Origin: an uncultured Kineosporia sp.
GTDB taxonomy: Bacteria > Actinomycetota > Actinomycetes > Actinomycetales > Kineosporiaceae
Reading direction: 5' to 3'
Length of the DNA stretch: 50,186 nt
NCBI GenBank assembly: GCA_937859855.1
Contig: CALMAR010000419.1
Span: forward strand, 1 to 50,186
Shown here: in pieces, positions 16,069 to 24,998 of the stretch
How positions within the stretch are numbered: the stretch's first letter is position 1
Layout: every line of letters starts with the position of its first letter
Translations under genes and position numbers: made by a program
The notes under the pieces: model-generated
What the model was told of the DNA's origin: nothing
The model's database searches: none
Seen by the model: the letters and a program-made list of their open reading frames with translations, nothing else

Positions 16069-17534
16069 TCAGCAAGTGGACGTTCGGACGGGCCCTCGCG
16101 GCCGGTTTCGTCACCGTGATCGCGCTCAACCTGGTCGCAGGAGCGATCGCGCTGATCGGACTGCGCAACGTGGCCGGGTCGAAGGATCGCGTGATCGATC
16201 AGGACTCGCGACTCCAGCTCCTCACTCAGCAGCTGCTGACCGCCCGGGCCGAGCGAGCCGCCGCTCTGCGCGGCTATCTCATCTCCGGCCAGCAGGCATT
16301 CGCGGAGCAGGCCAAGGAGAACGACGCCTTGTTCTTCCAGATGCTGAACCAGACTCACGAAGCGGTGCACACAGCCAAGGGCACCTCCCTGCTGCAGATT
16401 GTGGTCAGCTTGTCGCAGGAATCCCGCGGCGGCCTCGATCAACTGATCACCCTCAAGCACGGCGGGGCCAGCCCAGCCGCCGTCGCCCGCGCATTCAATG
16501 CGCTGTCCCAGCCCCGAGCTTCGCTCAAGACGGCCCTGACCAACTTCTACGACTATGAAAGATCGCTGACAGCAAGTGATATTGCTCAATCAGAACAGGA
16601 TGCCGAGGGTGACATTCACTTGATCGTCGGGGCACTGGCCGCCACGATCCTCTCGACCGCCCTGCTCGGCATCATCCTGACCCGCCGGCTGAGGCAGCGG
16701 ATCGGCTCGGCCGTGGGACAGGTGGCCAGCTCCTCCGCGGAACTGCAGACCACGGCCAACCAGCAAGCGGTGGGGGCGATGGAACAGGCCACCGCAATGA
16801 GCGAGATCTCGACCACGATCACCCAATTGCTGGCGTCGTCCCAGCAGATCGCCGAAAGTGCCCAGCGGGTAGCCGATGTCGCGGATCAGACCGCGACCGC
16901 AGGTCGTTCAGGCCAGAACACGGTCACCTCGGCTCAGGCCTCGATGGCGGAGATCCGCAATCAGGTCGATGTCATCGTCGATCACATCGTTGAGCTCGGC
17001 GACAAGTCCCAGCGCATCGGCGCCGTCCTCGACATCGTGTCTGAACTGTCCGAGCAGACGAACATTCTCGCCATCAACTCCACCATCGAGGCTGCCGGGG
17101 CGGGAGAGTCGGGCCGGCGATTCACCGTGGTTGCCGATGAGATCCGCAAGCTGGCCGATCGGGTGGCCGAATCGACCAAGGAGATTCGCTCACTGATCGA
17201 TCTGGTTCGCGAGGCGGTGCACACCACGGTGATGGCAACCGAGATCGGTTCCAAGGCAGTGGATGCGGGTACCGCCCAGTTCACCGGGGTGGCTGACTCC
17301 TTCGAGCAGATTGTGTCGCTGGTGACGACCACCACCGAGGCCGCCCGGGAGATTGAGTTGTCCACCAGGCAGCAGACCACCGCGGTCGAGCAGGTGAACT
17401 TCGCGGTGGCCAATGTCACCGAGACCACCAAGGAGAACGAGAGCGGAACCTCGCAGACCCTGCAGACAGCCTCCCAGCTGGCTGAACTGTCGACCCGGCT
17501 CCGCCAGTTGGTCGACGCCACCTCGGCCGGTTAG
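16065..17534 (+). CDS. Methyl-accepting chemotaxis protein (transmembrane chemoreceptor)
   Basis: A 489-residue receptor: TM helix about residues 11-33, an extracytoplasmic helical sensor of about 150 residues resembling CHASE3/four-helix-bundle domains (RAERAAALRGYLISGQQAF), TM2 about 184-206, then a signalling domain. A canonical HAMP domain is not visible after TM2; only a short basic helix. The hairpin tip is SEQTNILAINSTIEAAGAG (residues 329-347). Compared with E. coli Tsr the trimer-contact arginine (Tsr R388) is glycine here (G345), and GRGF is GRRF. There is no C-terminal CheR-tethering pentapeptide. GGAG precedes the ATG at 16065, which overlaps the CheW stop. Confidence 0.92.
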   Translation: MISKWTFGRALAAGFVTVIALNLVAGAIALIGLRNVAGSKDRVIDQDSRLQLLTQQLLTARAERAAALRGYLISGQQAFAEQAKENDALFFQMLNQTHEAVHTAKGTSLLQIVVSLSQESRGGLDQLITLKHGGASPAAVARAFNALSQPRASLKTALTNFYDYERSLTASDIAQSEQDAEGDIHLIVGALAATILSTALLGIILTRRLRQRIGSAVGQVASSSAELQTTANQQAVGAMEQATAMSEISTTITQLLASSQQIAESAQRVADVADQTATAGRSGQNTVTSAQASMAEIRNQVDVIVDHIVELGDKSQRIGAVLDIVSELSEQTNILAINSTIEAAGAGESGRRFTVVADEIRKLADRVAESTKEIRSLIDLVREAVHTTVMATEIGSKAVDAGTAQFTGVADSFEQIVSLVTTTTEAAREIELSTRQQTTAVEQVNFAVANVTETTKENESGTSQTLQTASQLAELSTRLRQLVDATSAG

Positions 17535-17547
17535 GGCGGCGAACCCG

Positions 17548-19734
17548 ATGGCCGACCCCTACCGGTACTTCCGGATCGAGGCACGCGAACTGACCGAGAC
17601 TCTTTCGCTCGCCCTGGCTCAGCTGGCCCAGGATGCGTCCCCCGCCGGTCAGGCCGGTCTGCTGCTCCGGCACGCACACACCCTGAAGGGTGCGGCCAGA
17701 GTGGTGTCATTACCTCGCATCGCTGAGCTGGCCCACCAACTGGAGGAGCTGGCCGAGCCTTACCGGCGCACGAGCAACCAGGTGCCTCCTGCTGTGCTGG
17801 ATCAGCTCCAGGCCACAGTGGGCAGTATCACCAGCGAGCTGGATACCCTTCCCCACTCTGTCCCGGCCGCTGAAACGCTCGCCAGTGCAGACACACTCGG
17901 CGATGGAAGCACCTTCACCGCTGAGAGAACCGTCACCGCCGAGTCGCAGCTGGGTGCCGGCGCGACCGGTTCGGGCGAGCCACTGCACCAGACTGCCCGG
18001 GTCTGGCTGAGTGAGATCGACGAGGTCATCAGCGGGGTCGCGGAGGCGATGACCCAAGTTCGGGGCCTACTGGACTGCTCGGCCGAACTCGCCCGGCTGA
18101 AGTCCGCGCTGGCCGAACGAGCGGGGCTGGGACGCCAGGCCGTGGTACTCAAGGTCGCCCGGTTGCAGCGAGCGGCCGACGACCTGCAGCGCTCGCTGAG
18201 CGGCTGCGCGGATCGGATCGATCGCGAGCTGCGCGAGGTTCACCACGTAGCTGAACAGCTGCGGCTGGTCCCGGTCGAATCCATCTTCCACGACCTCGAG
18301 CTGGCGGCCCGGGACGTGGCCAGGGAACAGGGCAAGTCGGTGCGCATCGATCTGGCCGGAGGTCAGGTCCGGCTGGACGCGCCCGTGCTGTCGGCGGCTC
18401 AGGTGGCGCTGCGGCAGATCGTCCGCAACGCGGTGGCCCACGGGATCGAGACTCCGTCCGACCGGGTCGCCGCCGGGAAGAGTGCTGAAGGTACGGTGGC
18501 CATCCAGGTGTCGCAGACCGGCGCGCAGCTGACCTTCCGCTGCACTGACGACGGCCGTGGGATCGATCTCGATTCGGTCCGCGAACAGCTGCACCGGGCT
18601 GGGCATGCGGCCGGTGCCGGCCCCCCGGAACGAGTGCTGGAATCGCTGATGCACGGCGGATTCAGTACCGCCGCGAGCCTGAGCCAGCTGGCCGGGCGAG
18701 GTATCGGGCTGGATGTGGTCCGGGACGCCGCTGAACGGCTCGGCGGCCGGTTGCGGATCACCACCAGCCGGGGCAGCGGAACCACGATCGAGCTCTCCGC
18801 CCTCGGTTCGCTGATCGCCCGTCAGGTACTGCTGGCTGAAGCCGGAAGCCCGGCCCGCACGGTGGCGATCCCGCTGTCGGCGGTGCGAACGACGCTTCGG
18901 ATCCGGGCCGGCCAGATCAGCCGGGGTCCCAGCGGAGAATCCCTGGCTCATCAGGGAGAGGCCTTGGCCTTCCGGCCGCTGGCCGAGGTACTGGACGCCG
19001 CTAGCACCGGCCCCGGCGGGCAGCCCGGGAACGAGACGGGGATCAACGCCATGGCTGACCGGGCCGGCGGGCCTGCCCGCGCGCGTACCGGCGCAGCCGC
19101 AGGCAGCCGGAGCGAGCCGGCCTGGACCGTGCTGATCCTGGACGACTCCTCCGGCCAGGCTGCTCTGGGAGTCAACCGGTTGCTGGCCACGGCCGACGTC
19201 GCCATCCATCCGGTACCCGAGATCGCTCCCGCCACACCGGTGGTCTCCGGAGTGTGGCTGGACTCGGACGGTCAGCCCCGGCTGGTTCTGGACCCGGCTG
19301 CCCTGATTGCCGCAGCCAGGGCCGATCGGCCCATGAACCAGCCCGGGACCGCCGCTGTGGCCCCGATCCTGGTGGTGGACGATTCGCTCACCACCAGGAT
19401 GCTGGAGCAGAGCATTCTGCGAGCGGCCGGATACCAGGTGGAGCTGGCGGTCAGTGCCGAAGAAGGCCTGATGCTGGCGGCCAGCCGGCCTTACTCCCTG
19501 GCGCTGGTCGACGTCGAAATGCCAGGCATGGACGGCTTCGGCTTCGTCGAACAGGCCAGGATCCGTCCGCAACTGCGTGGCCTGCCGTGTGTCCTGGTCA
19601 CCACCCGAGCCTCCGAGGACGACCGGCGGCGCGGCGAGCAGGTGGGGGCTCGCGGGCTCATCAACAAGGGTGAGTTCGACCAGGACCAGTTGCTGGCTCT
19701 GATCGCGAAGCTGACCAGCCAGGCTGAATCGTGA
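17548..19734 (+). CDS. cheA: CheA-type histidine kinase with C-terminal receiver (CheA-REC hybrid)
   Basis: A 728-residue kinase of the WspE/FrzE type. The Hpt domain carries the phospho-accepting H44 in HAHTLKGAARVV. No CheY-binding P2 domain is seen. Dimer helices precede the ATPase domain, with N294 (VRNAVAHGIE), D335-G336-R337-G338 and the lid GRGIGLDVV (383-391) intact. A CheW-like P5 domain follows, then a full receiver (about 608-725) with acidic pair VVDDS, phospho-site D655 (LVDVEMPGMDG) and T/K positions (VTTRAS, NKG). Phosphate should flow from ATP to H44 and then to its own receiver or a partner. It starts 13 bases after the MCP gene. Confidence 0.95.
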   Translation: MADPYRYFRIEARELTETLSLALAQLAQDASPAGQAGLLLRHAHTLKGAARVVSLPRIAELAHQLEELAEPYRRTSNQVPPAVLDQLQATVGSITSELDTLPHSVPAAETLASADTLGDGSTFTAERTVTAESQLGAGATGSGEPLHQTARVWLSEIDEVISGVAEAMTQVRGLLDCSAELARLKSALAERAGLGRQAVVLKVARLQRAADDLQRSLSGCADRIDRELREVHHVAEQLRLVPVESIFHDLELAARDVAREQGKSVRIDLAGGQVRLDAPVLSAAQVALRQIVRNAVAHGIETPSDRVAAGKSAEGTVAIQVSQTGAQLTFRCTDDGRGIDLDSVREQLHRAGHAAGAGPPERVLESLMHGGFSTAASLSQLAGRGIGLDVVRDAAERLGGRLRITTSRGSGTTIELSALGSLIARQVLLAEAGSPARTVAIPLSAVRTTLRIRAGQISRGPSGESLAHQGEALAFRPLAEVLDAASTGPGGQPGNETGINAMADRAGGPARARTGAAAGSRSEPAWTVLILDDSSGQAALGVNRLLATADVAIHPVPEIAPATPVVSGVWLDSDGQPRLVLDPAALIAAARADRPMNQPGTAAVAPILVVDDSLTTRMLEQSILRAAGYQVELAVSAEEGLMLAASRPYSLALVDVEMPGMDGFGFVEQARIRPQLRGLPCVLVTTRASEDDRRRGEQVGARGLINKGEFDQDQLLALIAKLTSQAES

Positions 19735-19753
19735 CCAGGGGCTGAGGCCGGAC

Positions 19754-20845
19754 ATGAGGGGATCTGCGGACATCACCGTCGTGGTGGCAACACCATCGGC
19801 GCGGCTCAGGGCTCGAATCCGTGCGGCGCTGAACGGTTCACCCCACATCACGGTGGTGGCCGAGACCGCGGACGGCCACCGGCTGGCCGATACTTGCGCC
19901 CGCTGGAGACCCAGCGTCCTGCTGATTGATCCGGCCCTGTCGCCGGTGACCGGGCCGCACCTGATTCACCAGGTGATGAAGCGCTGCCCGACCCCAATCC
20001 TGGTGATCTCAACCGGCGGGACGGCGCCGGACGCCGTGGCGGCCTGCTTGAACGCGGGCGCGGTCGACGTCTGCCACGTGCCTGACAGCGGCTGGGAACA
20101 GGACATCCGGCGACGTCATCGCGAACTGGTCGCGGCCGTCACCGTGGTGTCCAGAATCCGCGTCGTCACTCAGCATTCGCCCCGGCCGCTGATCGTGGTC
20201 GACGAAGCGGCGACGGTATCGGATTGGAATCAGCCGGAGTCATCCCGGCCCGGCCAGTGCGAACTGATCGCGATCGGCGCTTCGACCGGCGGGCCGGCCG
20301 CCATCACCGCCGTGCTGTCCGCTCTTCCGCGCCCTCCTGCGGTCCCGATCCTGTTGGTGCTGCACGTGAGTCAATCGTTCCATCCCGGTCTGACCCGCTG
20401 GCTGCAAGATGCCACCGGGCAGCGGGTGCGCGTCGCCGAAGCCGGTGCGGCCCTGTCCTCGATGGCCGGCTGGGTGATCGCGGCTCCGCCGGGACGGCAT
20501 CTACAGGTGCGTTCCGGGCGGCTGCTGCTGAGCACCTCCCCGCCCCGGCATTCATGCCGTCCCTCGGTCGACGTGCTGTTCGATTCGATCGCCGCCGAGG
20601 TCGGGGGGGCTGCGTCCGCCTGCTTGCTGACCGGGATGGGGCGGGACGGAGCGGCCGGGCTGCTGGCGATTCGCCGGGCCGGGGGGATGACCATCGCTCA
20701 AGACCAGGCCACCAGCGTGGTCTACGGAATGCCAGCCGAGGCAGTCAGATTGGGTGCCGCCCAGTTCGTTCTGCCGCTGGAGCAGATCGGATCAGCGCTC
20801 AGCGGTGCGCTGGCCGGGCGAATGACCGTACCCGGACAGAGATGA
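19754..20845 (+). CDS. cheB: CheB-type receptor methylesterase with degenerate receiver
   Basis: A 363-residue enzyme that removes methyl groups from, or deamidates, the receptor. The C-terminal domain keeps the triad: S177 (GASTGGP), H204 (LLVLHVSQSFHPG) and D298 (TGMGRDGAAG). The N-terminal receiver is unusual. The metal-binding acidic pair (normally VVDDS) reads VVATPS, and the conserved lysine turn reads VPDSG, although D59 (LIDPALSPVTG) remains in the phospho-site position. Phosphorylation by CheA is therefore doubtful and the esterase may be regulated otherwise or constitutive. It starts 20 bases after cheA and ends 8 bases before the next gene. Confidence 0.93.
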   Translation: MRGSADITVVVATPSARLRARIRAALNGSPHITVVAETADGHRLADTCARWRPSVLLIDPALSPVTGPHLIHQVMKRCPTPILVISTGGTAPDAVAACLNAGAVDVCHVPDSGWEQDIRRRHRELVAAVTVVSRIRVVTQHSPRPLIVVDEAATVSDWNQPESSRPGQCELIAIGASTGGPAAITAVLSALPRPPAVPILLVLHVSQSFHPGLTRWLQDATGQRVRVAEAGAALSSMAGWVIAAPPGRHLQVRSGRLLLSTSPPRHSCRPSVDVLFDSIAAEVGGAASACLLTGMGRDGAAGLLAIRRAGGMTIAQDQATSVVYGMPAEAVRLGAAQFVLPLEQIGSALSGALAGRMTVPGQR

Positions 20846-20852
20846 AGAGAAG

Positions 20853-22865
20853 GTGGCGACATTGACCGGAACCGTACTGATCCTCGACGACAGCCTTACC
20901 GTACGAATGGATCTGGTCGAAGCGTTCACCCGGGCTGGATGGCGCACCGCCCCCTGCGCCACGGCGGCGCAGGCCTGGGAGGTGCTAGCCGCCGAACCGG
21001 TCGACGCAATCGTGCTGGACGTGCTCCTGCCGGATGCAGACGGGGTCGATGTGCTGCACGCCCTGCGGAATCGGCCCAGCACCGCGTCGGTCCCTGTGTT
21101 GATGTTGTCGACTGAGGCGCAAGTGCAAGATCGGCTCCGTGGTTTACGGACCGGTGCGGATGAATACGTTGGAAAGCCTTACGACTCAGTCTATCTGGTG
21201 GCCAAGGCGGAACAGCTGGTCCGCCGGCCGGCTGGTCCAGATCCAGGAGCGGACAGCAGTACCGTGCTGGTAATCGCCAGCCCGCAAGCGGTTCGTGAGG
21301 CCCTCGGTTCGGCTCTGGACGACGGCTCGGGCCACAGCGTCGCGCTGACCAGCACCGGAATGGACGGCCTGCGAGTGGCCGCGGCTCGCCGGGCCGATGC
21401 GGTGGTGGTGCACAACGACCTGCCGGATATGGACGGCACCACCGTGATTCGCCGGTTGCGTCTGGACGCTGCCCTGCGGGGCACTTTCTGCTTGCTGGTG
21501 ACCCGGACCGACGACGTCAGCGCACAACTGCAGGCCCTGGAAGCTGGAGCCGACGCATTCGCGCACGAGGGCGAACCGGTCGAGGTGATCGCGGCGAAGG
21601 TGTCGGCGGCGCTGCGGCAGACACCACAGAGCAGTCCCATCCCGACCGCCAGTCTGCTGGCTCCGAAGAAGATCCTGGCGATCGGCGGCGGCCGCTCGCT
21701 GCCCGCCCTACTGACCGATCGGGTCCGCGGAGAGGGGTACGACGTCGTGCCGGCCGGTTCCGGGGCGGACGCCCTGGAACTGCTGGCCGTCCAAGCCGTG
21801 GACTGCATCCTGCTCCAGGCCGACGTGGGTGACGACGACGGCCTTCAGTTGTGCCGCCGGATCAAGGCGGTGCCCGAACTGCGCGACATCCCGCTCCTCC
21901 TGCTCAGCGCTGACGATGATCAGCAACTGATGGTGGACGCGCTGGCCGTGGGTGCGGACGAATATGTTCCTGCGGGTGGCGATTTCGAGGTACTGGCCGC
22001 CCGGATCCGGGCCCAGTTGCGCCGCAAGCAATTATACGATGAGCACCGGCGGATCCGGGAAGCGTTGCTGCGCAAAGAGATCGAGGCGACCCAAGCCCGA
22101 GCCGAGGCACAGATCGCGCAGACCCGGGCTGTCCTGGTGGAAGAACTGGAACGGAAGAATCAAGAGCTGGAGACCTTCAGCTATTCGGTCTCACACGATC
22201 TGCGGGCGCCGTTGCGCACGGTCGGCGGGTTCACCTCCATGCTGGTCGAGTTGCTCGGTGATCAGCTGGATCAGACCGGCCAGCACTACGTCGATCGGAT
22301 CAACAGCGGCCTGCAGCGAATGACCGAGATGATCGAGGACCTGCTCGAGCTCTCGCGGGTTGGCCGGGCTCCGGTGCAACGCGACCAGGTCGACCTGGCG
22401 GACATCGCCTCATCCGTGCTCGGCGATCTGGCCGCGGCCGACCCGGGTCGCAAGGTGATCACCAACGTGCACGGCCCGCTGCCCGGTTTCGCCGATCGCC
22501 GGCTGATCCGGAACGTATTCGAGAATCTGCTCGGCAACGCCTGGAAGTTCACCGCCCGGACCGGTTACGCCTCCATTGAGGTCGGATCCGAGATCGAGAC
22601 CCAGGTGAGCAGTGAGGCCCCCGATCAGGAAGTGACGGTCTACTACATCCGGGACAACGGCGAAGGATTCGACGTGGCCCGGGCTCAGAAACTGTTCAGT
22701 CCTTTCCAGCGTTTCCATCATCAATCAGACTTTCCCGGTACCGGCATCGGCCTTGCTACCGTGCACCGGATCATCAATCGTCATGGTGGCCGGATCTGGG
22801 CCGATGCGGAACCTGGTCTGGGCGCCACTTTTCGATTCACGCTGGCTCCGCGGCCGCCGCTTTAG
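20853..22865 (+). CDS. REC-REC-REC histidine kinase, putative chemosensory output
   Basis: A 670-residue cytoplasmic protein with three receiver domains and a C-terminal histidine kinase. REC1 (about 6-122) is complete: acidic pair LILDDS, D56 in LDVLLPDADG and lysine in GKPYD. REC2 has H187 and REC3 has Q322 where the phospho-aspartate should be, and both lack the acidic pair (VIASP, AIGGG). A coiled coil (about 400-435) leads to a HisKA domain with H448 in SVSHDLRAPLR and an ATPase with N box NLLGNAWKFT, DNGEGFD and GTGIGLA. It takes the place of the diguanylate cyclase WspR. GTG 20853 is used; a TTG at 20862 has better ribosome-site spacing. Confidence 0.9.
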   Translation: MATLTGTVLILDDSLTVRMDLVEAFTRAGWRTAPCATAAQAWEVLAAEPVDAIVLDVLLPDADGVDVLHALRNRPSTASVPVLMLSTEAQVQDRLRGLRTGADEYVGKPYDSVYLVAKAEQLVRRPAGPDPGADSSTVLVIASPQAVREALGSALDDGSGHSVALTSTGMDGLRVAAARRADAVVVHNDLPDMDGTTVIRRLRLDAALRGTFCLLVTRTDDVSAQLQALEAGADAFAHEGEPVEVIAAKVSAALRQTPQSSPIPTASLLAPKKILAIGGGRSLPALLTDRVRGEGYDVVPAGSGADALELLAVQAVDCILLQADVGDDDGLQLCRRIKAVPELRDIPLLLLSADDDQQLMVDALAVGADEYVPAGGDFEVLAARIRAQLRRKQLYDEHRRIREALLRKEIEATQARAEAQIAQTRAVLVEELERKNQELETFSYSVSHDLRAPLRTVGGFTSMLVELLGDQLDQTGQHYVDRINSGLQRMTEMIEDLLELSRVGRAPVQRDQVDLADIASSVLGDLAAADPGRKVITNVHGPLPGFADRRLIRNVFENLLGNAWKFTARTGYASIEVGSEIETQVSSEAPDQEVTVYYIRDNGEGFDVARAQKLFSPFQRFHHQSDFPGTGIGLATVHRIINRHGGRIWADAEPGLGATFRFTLAPRPPL

Positions 22866-22915
22866 CCGATCCGGAGCACTGCGAACGGACTACTGTGCCG
22901 ATCTGACTCCAGCTC

Positions 22916-22921
22916 TAGAAT
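22916..22921 (+). promoter_or_regulatory. -10 box TAGAAT of the first EPS glycosyltransferase
   Basis: TAGAAT, 5 of 6 to TATAAT, ends 8 bases before the ATG at 22930, giving a leaderless mRNA. It separates the exopolysaccharide genes from the chemosensory operon, although read-through from the 64-base gap is possible. Confidence 0.6.
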
Positions 22922-22929
22922 GGTCTGAT

Positions 22930-23931
22930 ATGAGCGAAACCGGCCGACCCGCCTCGGTACTCGTGGTCATTCCCTGCCTGAATGAAGCTGCTCATATTGA
23001 GCGGGTGATCCGGCAGGTGCTCGATCCGGCGCTCGATCTGCACCTGGTCGTGGTGGACGGCGGAAGCACCGACGGCACTCAGGAGATCGTGAAAGAGTTA
23101 GCGGCCGACGAGCGGATCAGCCTGCTCTCCAACCCGCACCGGATCCAGAGCAGTGCAGTGAACCTGGCCGTCGCCACCTTCGGTGCCCAGGCGCGGTATC
23201 TGGTCCGGATCGATGCTCACTCCCAATACCCGAGTGGGTTCGTGGCCGCACTGCTGGGCGAGGCAGACGATACCGGCGCCGATTCGATCGTGATCGCCAT
23301 GCATACCGCGGGCCACAGTGCTTTTCAGCAAGGCGTGGCTGCCGCTCAGAACTCGGCCCTGGGAAACGGCGGTTCGTCCCACCGGAACGCGGGTGAGCGC
23401 CGCTCCGGCAAATGGGTCGATCACGGCCACCATGCTCTTATCCGGGTCGCAGCGTTCCAGGCGATCGGTGGATACGACGAGACCTTCACCCATAACGAGG
23501 ACGCCGAACTCGATATCCGGCTTCGCAGCGCCGGTTTTACCATCTGGCTGACCCAGCGAACCTGGAGCACCTACTTCCCCCGGAGTAGTCCACAGGCACT
23601 CCTGACCCAGTACGTCAACTACGGTCGTGGCCGGGCCAGGACCACCCTCAAGCATCGCGCGGTTCCCAAGCTGCGCCAGTTGCTGCCGCTGATGGTGGCC
23701 CCCGCGATCACCGCTGGGGTGGTTCTCCGGGTCGCCCGTACGCCCGGGCTGAGCAGGCTGGCACTGATTCCACCGCTGGGCTGGGCGCTGGGATGTCTGG
23801 GTTACGGCAGCGTGCTCGCCGTGCGGGAGAAGCAGCCTGCGGCCGCACTTTCCGGACCGGCCGCGATGATCATGCATCTGGGCTGGTCGATCGGCTACTG
23901 GCGGGAGCTGATTGACCGGCGCCAGCAATAG
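22930..23931 (+). CDS. Family 2 glycosyltransferase, ExoA-like
   Basis: A 333-residue membrane-associated glycosyltransferase, closest in look to ExoA/succinoglycan-type enzymes. The GT-A fold opens with VLVVIPCLNEAAHIERVI, then VVDGGSTDGT; the metal site that is usually DAD reads RIDAH. NEDAELDIRLRSAGF is the acceptor-site acidic motif, and two or three hydrophobic helices form the C-terminus. It would add a sugar to a lipid-linked intermediate at the inner face of the membrane. It is the first gene after the chemosensory operon and ends 2 bases from the stop of the convergent deacetylase gene. Confidence 0.88.
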   Translation: MSETGRPASVLVVIPCLNEAAHIERVIRQVLDPALDLHLVVVDGGSTDGTQEIVKELAADERISLLSNPHRIQSSAVNLAVATFGAQARYLVRIDAHSQYPSGFVAALLGEADDTGADSIVIAMHTAGHSAFQQGVAAAQNSALGNGGSSHRNAGERRSGKWVDHGHHALIRVAAFQAIGGYDETFTHNEDAELDIRLRSAGFTIWLTQRTWSTYFPRSSPQALLTQYVNYGRGRARTTLKHRAVPKLRQLLPLMVAPAITAGVVLRVARTPGLSRLALIPPLGWALGCLGYGSVLAVREKQPAAALSGPAAMIMHLGWSIGYWRELIDRRQQ

Positions 23932-23933
23932 AA

Positions 23934-24824
23934 TCAGGTCCAATAGGTCCGGACAGCCGGATACTGGGCCAGCAACCGGCTGACCGTCTGCGACCGGTAG
24001 CCCTTTTCGTTCATCCGCTCCATCAGCAACTGGGTGGCCTGTCCCCGGTCGAACTGCCCGCCAGCTCCGACACCGTCTCCAGCGGCATCGTGGAGCAGCA
24101 CGAATCCGCCCTGATGCAACGAAGCCGCCGCGCGATCGGCGACCACGTCGGCGGGCTCGTTCTCCCAGTCCCGGGCCCAGGCCGACCAGACGATCACCTC
24201 CATTCCCAGCGCTCGGGTGGCCAGCAGCTGGGCCAAGGTCTGGGCGCCGTAGGCCGGCCGGAACAGTGACGGAACCTGGCCGGTGAGGTCGGCCAGCCGA
24301 TCTCTGGCTTCACGGATCAGCCCCACCGCACGTCGAGCCGGCAGCTCGGTCAGACGGGTGTGATCGATGCCGTGCAAGGCCAGCTCATGCCCTTCCGCGG
24401 TGATTCGCCGCACCAGTTCGGGCTGGGATTCCGCCGCGCCGACCATGACGAAAAACGTTGCTTTCTGGTCGTACCGGGCCAGCGAATCCAGCACCGGAGC
24501 GGTGAACTGCGGATCAGGACCGTCGTCGTAAGTCAGGCTCACCACTGGTTCGCTGGTAGCAACGCAGGCGATGGTGCTGACCGGGAGCAGGCCCGGGCGG
24601 GCGTAGCGCAGCACCCGATCATCCGCGGGCAATGGCCGTTCGCCGGCCTCGTAGTCGCAGACGTAACCCCGGCGGACCAGCAACGGCGCCCGTCCGGCGA
24701 TGGCCGGGCTGATCGAACCGGTGAGCAGTCCAGTGATCCGGCGCTGGGCTGAGATCCGGCGACGGCTGAAGCCCGGCTGGGGTTCGGTGGTGGTCTGCCC
24801 GGGGCGGGGAACGGAGGCGGTCAT
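23934..24824 (-). CDS. Polysaccharide deacetylase (NodB/CE4 family)
   Basis: A 296-residue enzyme of carbohydrate esterase family 4, which removes N- or O-acetyl groups from polysaccharide. The motifs are present: TYDDGPD with D100 and D101, the metal histidines H151 and H155 (LHGIDHTRL), FRPAYGAQ and LLHDAAGDG. No signal peptide or lipobox is evident in the basic N-terminus, so it may be cytoplasmic, exported by Tat or another route, or act on precursors. The start is ATG 24824, leaderless from TAGCGT. Its place in the locus suggests tailoring of the polysaccharide, which is inference. Confidence 0.9.
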   Translation of the reverse strand: MTASVPRPGQTTTEPQPGFSRRRISAQRRITGLLTGSISPAIAGRAPLLVRRGYVCDYEAGERPLPADDRVLRYARPGLLPVSTIACVATSEPVVSLTYDDGPDPQFTAPVLDSLARYDQKATFFVMVGAAESQPELVRRITAEGHELALHGIDHTRLTELPARRAVGLIREARDRLADLTGQVPSLFRPAYGAQTLAQLLATRALGMEVIVWSAWARDWENEPADVVADRAAASLHQGGFVLLHDAAGDGVGAGGQFDRGQATQLLMERMNEKGYRSQTVSRLLAQYPAVRTYWT

Positions 24825-24832
24825 AACGCCCG

Positions 24833-24838
24833 ACGCTA
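24833..24838 (-). promoter_or_regulatory. -10 box TAGCGT of the deacetylase gene
   Basis: TAGCGT on the minus strand ends 8 bases before the ATG at 24824; no ribosome site is seen, so a leaderless mRNA is likely. Confidence 0.5.
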
Positions 24839-24953
24839 TCCCGGGCGGCCACTCTCTGCCCACGAGTGTGGCCCTCACGACTTCAGTTTCGGCCACATGA
24901 GCCACTCGGGCCGCACTGGTGAAGAGATGGGGCGACGGGCCCGTCCTCGTGGT

Positions 24954-24959
24954 TAGGCT
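24954..24959 (+). promoter_or_regulatory. -10 box TAGGCT of lhgO
   Basis: TAGGCT lies 40 bases before the ATG at 24999; the leader then carries a GAGGGAGAG ribosome site, unlike the leaderless genes nearby. Confidence 0.5.
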
Positions 24960-24998
24960 CGATCCAGGACAAGCGGATGGACGAGGGAGAGCGGGCGG

